Source: Diabrotica undecimpunctata
Lineage: Eukaryota; Arthropoda; Insecta; Coleoptera; Chrysomelidae
Direction: 5' to 3'
Assembly: GCF_040954645.1 (NCBI RefSeq)
Contig: NC_092808.1
Coordinates: forward strand, 15,677,883-15,741,882
Length of the DNA stretch: 64,000 nt
Shown: positions 1 through 11,800 of the stretch, piece after piece
Numbering within the stretch: position 1 is the first letter of the stretch
How the letters are laid out: each line of letters starts with the position of its first letter
Notes under the pieces: generated by a model
Databases searched by the model: none
Told to the model about the DNA's origin: nothing
What the model saw: only the letters and a program-made list of their open reading frames with translations
Made by a program: the position numbers and the translations under genes

Positions 1-820
1 GACTTTCAAATACAGTTCAATAAAACATATTAGAATTATCCATATCTTATCAGTTTGATAATTAATCCGATCAAGCACACTTCCTAAAGTTATTAATGCA
101 GTTGTTTGAGTAAATCACTGCACAATATTCGTTTCATTATTTTCACAAAAATGTATTAGGATGCACAACTAAGTTTCGGTGGCAACAATCTTTTTACAAG
201 TGAACTATTGTAAAATATGTGTAGATAAGTATAAATTTCTAGTCAATACCTTTAGGAAAATCGAATTACTATTTGTATTAAATTTATCATAAATGTTATA
301 TCTGTTATTTTTCTCGTAGAGTCTAATAAAGTAAGTGAGTGTTTATTTTGTAAATTTATTATTTTGTGTGTATCTTTGTTTATGGAATTATTTTGTATTT
401 TTTATGCAGAAGCTCTAAAGGAGAGCTCCTTGCTTTCTTCTCGTTTATGTAGGTATACAATCATAACCCTGCTCTAATTTTACAAAGATATATAATTGGT
501 CATTTTTTTTTCTATTATACATTCATATTATAGACTGTTTTCTTTAGTGGTTAGGTTTTGTTAGTGTAGTTTTTTTTTTAATTAATTTCCTTATAGTTTG
601 GCAAATTTTTTATTTATTTATTTATTTTGCAATTTTTTTATTTTGTCATCTTTTTTAATATAATTTAGGATATTAAACTTGGACACAATTTGACGCTGAG
701 GGGTCGATCACAGCATTTAGACAAGACAGGTGGACCTCTGATAGACTTGGGGTTTTAAACATAGGGAAAAAACATAGGTTATAACCTTAAACTAATACAG
801 TTAATAATAATACAATAATT
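1..820. other. AT-rich stretch without recognisable gene
   Basis: I see no open frame of useful length, no RNA gene and no terminal repeats. It ends where a LINE reverse-transcriptase remnant starts. Confidence 0.6.
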
Positions 821-827
821 ATACACA

Positions 828-1333
828 GATTTTTCCAAAGCATTTGATCGTGTAGATCACCAAATTCTTTTGGGCAAATTAATTAATGTAGGCTTTCATG
901 CCAAGTTTGCTGAAAGGATTAAAACTCTACATCTGGTAGAAGTCAAAGACTCAAGATAGTTTGTCATCTGTCTGACAGTATCTCAGTAACATCTGGAGTT
1001 GCTCAAGAAGGCCACACTTCTCCACTTCTTTTTAATATCTTCCTTAACGATATCACTTCCTGCTTCCTAAATAGCAAATGTCTAATGTTGGCGGATGACT
1101 TGAAATTTTGGAATGTTATAGATAGCTTAAAAGATCAGGCCTTGTTGCAAGATGACTTAGACAGACTACAAAAGTGGTGCAATCTGAACAAATTCCACTT
1201 AGATGTAAAAAAATGTTGTTTTATAAGTTTTTCTCGTAAAGTCAAGGAGAAAGGCACTGTTCAGTTTTTGAGTATTGAAAAAAGAAAATCGATGACCTTA
1301 CCACTTTCCACCTATACAAAATGTATTACCTAG
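828..1333 (+). pseudogene. LINE reverse transcriptase remnant (Jockey/CR1-like)
   Basis: Conceptual translation gives the RT palm motifs in order: FSKAFDRVDH, then SGVAQEGHTSPLLFNIFLND, then LADDLKFW in place of the usual F/YADD box, followed by LQKWCNLNKFHLDVKK. The order and spacing match non-LTR retrotransposon RTs. The frame is interrupted near 955 and both ends of the element are missing, so this is a dead fragment. The clade is a guess from motif style. Confidence 0.7.
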
Positions 1334-1539
1334 AGATTATCTTTTACGATTGAATTTTGTTCAGTGGATGATAATTAAAAAAACAGAATCGTAATTTTAT
1401 TTAAAAAAATTATTTTTACTGACTAGGCTACCTTTACATGTAGAGAAGTATTTAACTGGAAATCAGTTACAGTTGGAATATTGAGAATCTCCATCTATTT
1501 TGAGAATCAGATTTTCAACATTAATTTAAGATTAATGTA

Positions 1540-1900
1540 TGGTGCAGCATATTTGGAGATAGTTTGATGGGCCCTTATGAATTACCAGCAAATTTGAAAG
1601 GTAACTCGTATTTAGAGTTACTACAAACTACACTTTATGACGATCTAGAAGAATTGCCACTTAATCAAAGAAGAGATATGTGGTTCATGCAGGATGGAGC
1701 TCCGTCTCATTGTTCTTTAATAGTACGGAACTATCTAGATTAGCAATTTCCTAATCATTGGATTGGCAGAAGTAGTGAAGTTCCGTGGCCGCCTAGAACA
1801 CCCGAATATAATCCCTTAGCTTTTTATTTCTGGGGGCATATGAAATCTCTGATCTAGCCTAGTGAGTCTAAATACTCACAAGAATTAAATAATCATCAGG
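1540..1900 (+). pseudogene. DDE transposase remnant (mariner-related)
   Basis: Translation yields SLMGPYELPANLKGNSYLE, then MWFMQDGAPSHCS, then a PWPPRTPEYNPLAFYFWGH-type stretch. These are the second and third catalytic blocks of a mariner-related DDE transposase family common in insects: the D of QDGAPSH, and the P-x-Y-N-P-L block with the acidic residue lost. In-frame stops near 1741 and 1856 show decay. No terminal repeats were found. Confidence 0.65.
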
Positions 1901-2205
1901 TATTATGGCAGCCAATAGTAAATTCCGCAAATTTTATTGCCAACTAGACATAAAATTTCATTTGCGTAATAAAATCAATCATATTACCCAAAAACACCGA
2001 CAGAATTAATACATTAATCAAAATAACTGTGTCGCTTCATTTTTAACTTCAAATGTCTCGAAAAATAATGACTTTATTGTTAGGAATGAAGAGTATCTAC
2101 TTTATTTTCATAAAAAGTATTGGAAAATCGAAAAATTGTGCTAAAATACCAATTCTGCCAGTGGCATAGAATTTGGGAAGGGTCAACCTTTCACTTTTCC
2201 TGTCA

Positions 2206-2235
2206 ATACAGTACCTACACTTTCTGCCAAGTATG
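2206..2235 (+). repeat. 30-bp direct repeat, copy 1 (likely LINE target duplication)
   Basis: Begins ATACAGTACCTACAC. It matches 4074-4103 with one mismatch, and the two copies bracket the R1-like LINE. Confidence 0.7.
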
Positions 2236-2329
2236 CTGTCTCCTCTCTTTCTCTTCCTTGTGTTTTATGGTCACAAAACCAATTATCAAGTCAAAGATTC
2301 TTTTGTTTTCAATTGCTTTATTCATTAGT

Positions 2330-4040
2330 TCATGTGGCTCGCCTAGAGGTGACCCCAGGCCCAGCTGCAGCAAGGTTCGCACCACATTGTATGCAGGGCA
2401 TACGAATACCACATGATGCGCGTCATCCACCACTCCACGCCCTCGTCCAGGCAGCCTTGTCTGTTTCTCTTGACCATTGGTCCTGCCAGATCTCTAAACT
2501 CCTTTTTCTTTCTTGTTTTCCTGAACCTAAAGCTCCATTGATCCTTTGGTGCATCCGAACCCTTTCATTAGCCAGGATATGCACTGGTACGGCACCGGCC
2601 ACTACGTGTAAGGCAATGGTTGATACGGTTCAGTACGCGCTGCATACCCTGATCAATGGTTTCCTCTGTGTCCTAAGAAGCATGTCTTTATATTTTGCTT
2701 TGTTGAGGACCTCATGCCACACTGGGGTCCCATATAGTAAGATGGACATAAATGACTGTACGATAACTGATCTTTTGTGTGAACCGCGGCCTCGTATATT
2801 CGGCATTATCTTATTAAGGGTTGAGGTCTTCTCTTCCGCCTTCCGACATGCTTCTTGTATGTGGTGTCTGAATGCCATTTTGTCGTCTAGTATGATTCCC
2901 AAGTATTTTACGGTCTTCTGGGGTCTTAGGTCGGAGCCTCTGAACCGAAAGTTTAAGTTTTTTCTATCCCGTGGTCCCCTCAAGATGATAACTTCTGTTT
3001 TTTCTACTGCAAGTTTTAGGTCATTTCTCTCTATCCATCTCGCAGTTTTTTCTATTGCTTCATTTACTTTGTTTATGATACACCAAATCATATCTTCTAT
3101 AAGTGGGGCTAGGTCGTCTGCATATGCAATAGCCCTTACTCCTTGTGTTTTGTTTACTTCTAGTACCCCGTTGTATAAAATATTCCATAGTGTGGGACCC
3201 AGGACTGACCCTTGGGGTACTCAGTCATTTTCATCTTATGTTTCTTCGATATGCATACGCTTCTTTGCGATAAGAAGTCCCTTATTATATTCCCAGTTCG
3301 CTAAATTGAAGGCGTTTTTAATGTCCAATAAAACAAGTACCACCCATTTCTTTTTGCTTGTTTTCACCGCGTTTCTTATCCAGATCGCGGCGTCGACTGC
3401 TGATCAACCTTTTCTGAATCCATATTGTTGGTTGGATAGAGCTCTCTTATCTGACAACACGCCTTCCAGCCTCTTCTTGACAAGATTCTCATAGAACTTG
3501 CTGAGGCAGTCCAGAAGGCATATTGGCCTATAAGAGGATGCTGAATCGGGGGTTTCCCAGGCTTTAGGAGCAAAATCAAATTTGCTTCCTTTAGTTCCCT
3601 GGCAAACTCTTGCTTCTGCAGTAGATCATTATATATTTTTCTGATCAAACCTGGTTTCTCTGTTGTTGCTATCTTCAGTGCCTCTGGTGGCAGTTCATCG
3701 GGGCCGGGAGCTTTCCCCGTCTTGATTTCTTGACCAGCGGTCTTTATTTCTTCTTCTGTGAATTCCTCCGCCACCGCAGGGAAGACCTTCAAAAAGGTTT
3801 GTTCCTCCTTGGTGGGAAAGAGGAGCTCCGCCGTTTCTCGCCGCTGGTCCTCGTCTAAATTGTATCGGGCAATCATCTTTAGTGACTTCATTGTTATTTT
3901 ATATGCGTCGCCGAATATGTCGTCTTCTAAAGAATTTATTAGGTTCTGCCACCTTTCTTTTTTTCTTTTTTTATTGAGTTTCTTTTTTACTGCTTTGTAT
4001 ACTTCTTTGAGCTCGTAGGCGCCCTGGCTTCTTGTAAAAT
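2330..4040 (-). pseudogene. 5'-truncated R1/LOA-type LINE (reverse transcriptase)
   Basis: Reading the minus strand from about 4040 gives GKAPGPDELPPEALK, then LLDIKNAFNLANW, then GSVLGPTLWNILYNGVLE, then AIAYADDLAPLIE, then LGIILDDKMAFRHHI, then SILLYGTPVWHEVL and RTVSTIALHVVAGAVPVHIL. The sequence from palm to thumb and the RTVSTxAL block are typical of the R1/LOA group. The endonuclease is absent. Frame breaks near 3400-3540 and a stop near 3230 inactivate it. The plus-strand 393-codon frame over it is a shadow. Confidence 0.85.
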
Positions 4041-4073
4041 TTATTATGTTTATTTAACATAATTTAGTAGGAT

Positions 4074-4103
4074 ATACAGTACCTACACTTTCTGTCAAGT
4101 ATG
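4074..4103 (+). repeat. 30-bp direct repeat, copy 2
   Basis: Partner of 2206-2235, differing at one base (C at 2227, T at 4095). It lies at the 5' side of the minus-strand LINE. Confidence 0.7.
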
Positions 4104-4196
4104 ACAAGGACATGACAAATAGTTTTAAAGTACTGGGTACAAATAGTTTTTAAATAAAATACCCTGTAACTCAGTAAGGAGCTACATTTTATTTAA

Positions 4197-5080
<884 letters not shown>

Positions 5081-5084
5081 TTAT

Positions 5085-5320
5085 ATCATCATCATCATCA
5101 GTGGTGCTACAGCTCTAGTTGAGCCTTGACCTTCCCCAGTCTATTTCGCCAGTCGTTTCTGTTCATCGCCAACCGTTGCCAATTTGCCACGCCGATTTTC
5201 CTTGCGTCCTCGTCCACACCGTCCCTCCATCTCAGTCGTGGTCTGCCTCTACTCCTATTTCCCACTGGGACCGATAATAGAGTTCGTCTGGGTGGGTAAT
5301 TTTCATTTGCTCTTGACACA
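5085..5320 (-). pseudogene. RTE-type LINE 3' end
   Basis: The minus strand encodes RGRPRLRWRDGVDEDARK followed by WQRLAMNRNDWRNRL, the C-terminal block of insect RTE-like polyproteins. It is followed by a run of ATC/GAT triplets at about 5085-5100 that acts as the element's simple 3' tail. Just upstream on the minus strand (about 5400-5345) a degraded IDINKAYNRV palm motif suggests another piece of the same kind of element. Confidence 0.75.
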
Positions 5321-5420
5321 TGTCCAGCCCATCTAAGCCTACCTATTTTTTTTGAAGGATATTACATCTCTAACCCTATTATATGCTTTGTTAATATCAA
5401 TGAATGCCATAATATGAGAT

Positions 5421-6058
5421 TGTTTTGGTGTTTTGTTTAGTGATGGGTGTTTGTTTCTTTATTACTATAGTTTTTCATCGGATGGAAATTTGTTTTTTAA
5501 TGAAAATATTGTTACTGGTAGATCTGCATTTTAAAAATGTTTTACTCTTCTCCCTATAATGGCCTCTGTAATATTTTTTAATGTATTGTTAATAATTTTG
5601 AAGAATATTTTATAAATTTCATTTAATAGACTGGTACCTCTATAGTTTTAGCAATTACTTATTACCAAAAAGTCAGCTTGTTTTAACACATGAGTGCCAT
5701 ACCAGACCAACATAGCCTCAACATTTATAAAACAAATTATTTAACAGCTAAACATCTTATTTTATGTTTTGTGGAAAATACACCTGAGAATTTTCTCTTG
5801 TTATCAAACTGAAACCAGTTACAGAACATATTTAAGACATAAAATAAAATAATATGTGGCAATTTAGCAATAATTTTCAGTTTAATACTTAAACTTGAAA
5901 CACCTTTTGCCTGTTGTTTTTAAGTACACATGTTTTAATTTGTTTCTTTTTTCAGTAGCATCAATTACTTGATTTTAATACTAATGAAATTATTGCAACT
6001 CTTTTTAAAGAAGATTTTCATACTTTCATTCTGAGTGTCACTAACTAGCAATTAGTTA
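5421..6058. other. Intergenic, nothing recognised
   Basis: AT-rich and without a supported frame. The 3' UTR of the minus-strand gene at 6059-7368 probably lies here. Confidence 0.5.
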
Positions 6059-7368
6059 CTAAAGTAAATGAAATATTTTCACAGTAAGCTTAAGAATTTT
6101 AGAAAATATTTCTGCCCCCTTGACTAAACTGATTGTTTGATGGTATTTAACAGTGTAAGTATCTATGTCATTAGATTTACTTTGGATAAATAGTTGTTTT
6201 TTTAAATCTCTAGGTATACTTAATTCTTCAGAATTATTAAACATGCTTTTTCCTTCTATCTTTTAATATAAAAGATGCTTTGCATTTTTTAACATTATTA
6301 AAAATTATGTTTTACTATTTTTTCCTTTAAATATATTTTACTAATATTAGTTGCACCAAGTGCTAGATGTGACAATGCTAACATAGATTTTTTAACTAAC
6401 AAGAGACTGTACTACAGCTGTTATTAACATATACTTGATATTTTTCTATGACTCACCTACAAATTTAGTGTTAGACACATTATCTTCTTCATCTGAAGCA
6501 TTAAAAGTGTTCTGCAATGCTTCAAGAACCTCATGTGGCAGATCTTCAATCTTAATTCCCATATCTGGCATAATAGAATTGATCCATTCTGTTGATTCTG
6601 TTACATTAGGAGTTTTCATCTGTACATTCCTTAAAGCTCTTGATATTTCAAGCCTCTTCTGTTTAAGAATTTGATGAATGGCTTCATCATACACAGATGT
6701 ACTAGTACTTATCAAAGTTTTCTTTCTTCGATCATTGAGATTACTTAAATGGTTCATGATTTTATAATGAATTTCGTCCACATTATAGCTGACAGCTTTT
6801 TGATTTATATTATCACTTGTGTCAATTGTATCAGTGGTTTGTTTGTATACGTTTTCACTCAACTGTATATTGGAAGCTTTGGACAATGTTGATTCAACTA
6901 CACAAAGACTTTTAGTTCTTCTTCTTTCATTGGATATTTTTGAGTTTTGATTAATTGAAGCTTCCATGGGCATGTTTGCATCATTTTTAAGTGGAATAAT
7001 GTTTTCGTCTGGACTTAATAAGTGACGCATTATTATGGCACTAGTCTTTTGTATTTTCTGAGACATGTATTCTTCACTACCCTCCATGGGAGATGCAGGC
7101 CTTGACTTTCTTTTCCATTTATATTTAGTTTTGGGCACTTTTTCTTGTCGGTAATAATGTTTTTTAAACGTATAATCATCTTCTGGCCTATAACAAAGTA
7201 ATCAATAATAATAAAAAGACGGTGTTAAAAATAATTATAATAAAAGGTCCTAATAATAATACCCTACCGAAATCTTCCGTTGTAGGGATAAAAATACCGG
7301 CGCTTGTAGGGAGAATGATTCCTTAACGGTCTTTTGGTAAAATTTTGACTTGTACTATTAGTTTCCAT
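6059..7368 (-). CDS. Unrecognised three-exon host gene
   Basis: The exons on the minus strand are 7368-7268, 7187-6457 and 6255-6059. The donors are GTAGGG and GTGAGT and the acceptors are TTATAG and AGATAG. Phases agree at both junctions (2 then 1), and the frame runs from ATG at 7368 to TAG at 6059, about 342 codons. The N-terminus is rich in Arg, Lys and Tyr (METNSTSQNFTKRP, then a KWKRKSR stretch), which suggests a nuclear or RNA-associated protein. The middle is polar and low in complexity. A helical block DEIHYKIMNHLSNLNDRRKK and a following QKRLEISRALRNV look like the conserved part. I do not recognise the family. The last exon has weaker coding character than the other two and could end differently. 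Confidence 0.7.
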
Positions 7369-7529
7369 TTCAATTATAAATGTTTTATTGTTTAAATTTT
7401 AAATGATAAATATTTTCGTTTAGCATTATGTCACATGTCAACAGAGTAGTTGGAGTTTAGTTTCTTCTTCTTGTCTGAGTATGTACTATGTCTCAAACCA
7501 GTAGCGTTGCGCGCTAGCTGTCTTACTTT

Positions 7530-7790
7530 ATCTTTGATACATCGCAACTCTAATTTTCGAGCTTTTTCCTCAAGAAAACATATCATCATACTAAGAAAAA
7601 AATAGCTTTAATTTTATATAAAAAACATACATATACGTCATTAGCAGCGTATTTTATTTAAAAAATAAATAAACGAAATGCCCCTTTTTGACTGGCAACC
7701 TATTATCAATGATTCTCCTAATTTTAAATGTATTTAAAAAATGTTAGTTTGATTAACTACGTTATGAACGTGGTGATCGTGCAGTGAAAT
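7530..7790. repeat. Dispersed repeat, copy A
   Basis: It shares a collinear series of blocks with 59475-59810, including ATCTTTGATAC, TAGCTTTAATTTT, ATATACGTCAT, TTGACTGGCA and GTTTGATTAACTA. No coding content or obvious terminal repeats were found, so the family is unidentified. Confidence 0.7.
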
Positions 7791-8036
7791 CTTTTACCAC
7801 TACTACTTGCATTATTTAACATAATTATATCGTTTTATAGGTATCAGGAAATTCAATTTTTAAACCAATAAAGTTCTTTAGCATCTTCTATTGATGGGGC
7901 TTTAGTAAATCTAAATTGTGTTTAGTGGCAAAAATAGCTTAGAATGATCGAGAACTACAAAGGAATATAACATTTAATTTATCCAACATTCTAAAGATTA
8001 ATTTTCATGTATTCTCATAGCTCACTGAAATATTCT

Positions 8037-8130
8037 GATCATCTTTCAATTAATAACTCTGATGAGGTTCTCTCTAGTTTTCTAAATTATGATCATCTTT
8101 CAGTTAATAACTCTGATGAGGTTCTCTTGT
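8037..8130. repeat. Tandem duplication, 54-bp period
   Basis: The segment GATCATCTTTCA(A/G)TTAATAACTCTGATGAGG starts at 8037 and again at 8091. Confidence 0.85.
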
Positions 8131-8711
8131 CTATTTTTGCAGCAAATTTTATTTAGTTATATGATACTGATACACCAACTGAGAGTTGACTCATTTGTCA
8201 CAATTTCTCTTTTAACTAAAGCAAAAATTTCGTTTTTTGTTTCCATTTTTTATTAGTTTTTGGTTACATAGGGGCAGTTAAGACACTAAGGGATCTGAAT
8301 GAGATTCTACTTGATTCCATTAGCACTGTTCTCCTTAATTTCTTCTTTTAGTATTCATTCTCTTACTTTTTCTGTAATCGCTTTGTGTTGGGCATTAACC
8401 TTCTTTTAATTTATTTTTCTTTCTTCTTTTCTCAGTGCACTGCTATTTTTTGAATTAATTCTGTGCATTGTTTGAATTAAATTCAGCTTCTCTGCATGTC
8501 TGTACATCTGCTGCGTAAATAAGGATATGATTTACCTTTGTTATCCCATCATAGTGAACACTATATGTGTCTTTCCTGGGCATGCAGGTAGTCCTCACAA
8601 TCATCCCTTTAATCTGCGCCATAATTTTAGATTACACTTAGATATTTCTGAATTGAATAAAACAATACATTTAAAAAAACAGTGTGAATAAAACCTTTGA
8701 GGTTTTGAACT

Positions 8712-8717
8712 TTTATT
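8712..8717 (-). promoter_or_regulatory. Candidate poly(A) signal of the TMED10 gene
   Basis: AATAAA on the minus strand, about 130 nt after the TAA stop at 8848-8850. Confidence 0.4.
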
Positions 8718-8847
8718 AACAACTTATTTAGTACAAAACAGACCAAGATGTACAAATAAATAACACAAAATCTTCGCAATGTTTTTACAGTAATTGTGAC
8801 AGTTCTTTTTACAAAAATAAATCTAGGTAGATACCACTTCCTTCTCG

Positions 8848-11800
8848 TTATTCGATGAGCTTCTTCGCCTTGAAGTAAGTCCTTAAGTACAGAACTTGCC
8901 ACGTGGCTAATCCCATCAAGCAGCATAAAGAAAATACCGAAAAGTATAGTACACGGCTGTTTGTAGACTCTAAAAAAGTACATAAATATGTTAATACAAT
9001 ATTATATAGTGACAAATCTATAGAGAGTTTTCAAAATATATTGTTACTTTTTTTTATTAATTATAAATCAGAAATATAAAATATATGAACAAGTTCTAGT
9101 ATGTTTTTATAAGTTCCCATATTAATTAATATGGCATTTTTATTAATATTTATTAAAAACATTACCCTTATGGTTTTTTATTTATTAACAATAAAAAAAA
9201 TTTCACTAAACCCTGGCTATGCATTTACTTATGTCAACATCCATTGATTTTTTCATAATTACGTTAAATCCAGAGGTAGTAGCTATGGAAAAATGACATC
9301 AAAACAGGAATATTGTCAGGTAATGTCAAATGTATTTTGTAGTATTGTAAAGGCTTTTTGCCGTTTGTGGATTGTACAATGGGTCGAGGTAAAGTTATCG
9401 ATGAGAAAAGTTGTTCAATCATTATTAGATTTTTTAATTCCTAGAAACGTACGAAAAAGTAAAATAATCGAAACAGATCAAAGTGCATTAAGATGCATTA
9501 TAGTGAAAAATCGACGAGCAAATTATATGGAGTTAAGCGTTTTTTGGGGTGACGTTATTGGAAGACACGTTTCTAGATCAACATGTCACCGAGAGACCCA
9601 CAAATTAGGATTTGGTACTTACAAGGTAAGTTTTATAGTTGAAAAATCAGTACGAATTGTTTTTAATAAATTTCATTTTATTTTAGGCTAAGGAAAAGCC
9701 ATTTTTAACATTACAATAAAAGAAAAATAGACTAAGATGGTCAAAAGAGCATAAAGATTGGACTCAGTCGCAATGGGATTCAATAAAATGAAGTGATGAG
9801 TCCAGATTTGAAGTGTGTGTTGGAGACAGTAATAGTCGAGTCATTCGCAGGAAAAATGAAGCTTTCCATCCCGACTATCTGAAGAGAAAAGTCAAATTTC
9901 CTGCATCTCTCATGATCTGGGGCAGCATGTCGTCTATAGGTGTGGAAAAGTTACATTTTATCGATGAGATTGTAAACAAGAACAAATATCTTCAAACAGG
10001 ACGGCGCATGTTGCCATACCTCAAAAAATAGTTTAAAATGGATCGAAGACCATGGCATACCACTTCTGGAATGGGTTTCTAACAGTCCCGACTTGTCCCT
10101 GGTAGAGACTTTGTGGCGCAAAACGAAAAAAGCTTTGAGAAAACATCCTGCCAGGTCCGTCAACGAATTGAAGGAAAAATTGTAAGAAATATGGGATTCG
10201 TTTACATGAGAATTTTGTCAGAACTTGGTAAAAACTATGCCTCAAAGAATTGTGAATGTCATTAAAAATAAAGGGGATGTAACTCAGTGGTAAACTTTCA
10301 CACTTTTTTTTTGTTAATGTTTTTAAATTTAGTATTATTCTGTTTAATCAATAGTTTTCATTATGTTATAAAATCTTTTCTATAATTAGAAAATTCAAAA
10401 ATGTTCGATGCATTAAACCTTCTAAAATTTATGCTGCGATTTTATTTTTGTTCTCTAAAATTTAATTTTCTTATCAATCTAATGTTTGACCAACTGACAT
10501 GGGAAGGGTTTGCATCTAAATTCGTGTCAAACAAATTTGAAGATCTGAAGAGATGAATAGTAACCCACAATTGGGTTTCATTTACAGATAAGAGACCAAA
10601 AAAGCTCCCCTATCTTGGTTCAAAGTGTTACAATGAGAGAAATAATATTTTTCATGGGCGGATACATCTTTAGCCAACATAAGACAAATATTTTGTAAAA
10701 GTGGAAATTTATTTTTCAACAGTCACCTGTTAGTTCGATACAATTGACCCAGAGATGCTTCAACTTCTTTAACCCTTCTAAAATATATCATTTTTCGAGG
10801 TCTGCAAATTAGGCTTCTGTGGTGACGATGACCTCCTCATTTGACTAAATTTTCTTCCTGGCGAGTGACTTTTTCCAGTTTAAAAAAGAAAAAAAAATCA
10901 CATGGGGCCAAATCTGGAGATTACAGTGGATGAAGCTACACCTCATAGCTCAATTCGACCAATTTTCCCATGGCGACAGTGGAGGTATAAGCTGGTACAT
11001 TGTCATGATGGAAAAGAGCACTTTTTTCTTCGTTAAATGTGGCTGTTTTCTGCAATTCGGCGTCGAATCGGTCCAATAATTCGGCATAGTAGAGGAAAAA
11101 ATTGACATACCATGTTGAAACTTATTAAACCAATTTTTGACTGTGGATAGATATTGAAGGAGAAAAATCACCATTAGAAAAAAACAAAATATGTTTTAGA
11201 AATAAGCAAAAAATAAAATTAGTGACCTTAGTAGCAGGAGAAACTATTGTTTTGGCCACTGCGAAATATCATTGCAGAACACACTATTGCTCAAATTGCA
11301 CTACCAGATTTTATTTGAAGAAACACAGGTGCTTAGTACACCATCAACCTACTACTTGTTGATAAGAGTTTGTTTGCATCTGGATGATGATGATGTAACA
11401 GTGCTAGGAAATAAAAATCATGATTTAAAAATATAAAACACAAATGCACTGAAAATTCTAATACCGACTAATTAGAGCCACTGACAAGATAAGGACAAGG
11501 TATATAGGCACAATATCACAAAACACATTCACTTAACAATTATTCATCATTTAGAAGTAAGTCAGACTGTTACTATATTGGCTTTTTGTAATTCTTACTG
11601 CACTTAATCTGTCTAAATCCAAACCTAGGCTTGCAAACCCAGAAAACAATTTAATACATATTTTTTATGCATTAGCATAAATATTTTTGAAATGTACTGA
11701 GATTGGTCATATGGCTTTGGGTCTCTTTTTGGACCTATCAAAGGCATATGACTGTTTAGTGCATGACCTATTATTTGATAAATTGGAGAAATATGGTATA

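Larger units (their letters stand above)
7369..8710. other. Intergenic spacer with dispersed repeats
   Basis: This spacer holds one copy of a dispersed repeat (7530-7790) and a 54-bp-period tandem duplication (8037-8130). No gene is seen. Confidence 0.6.

Noticed and set aside
2313..3494. 393-codon plus-strand frame
   Set aside because: It is the complement of a clear LINE reverse transcriptase on the minus strand and has no domain of its own.
8627..8983. 118-codon minus-strand frame beginning [11 protein letters not shown]
   Set aside because: Another minus-strand frame in the same place encodes the TMED10 C-terminus with exact splice phase, so this one is a shadow.
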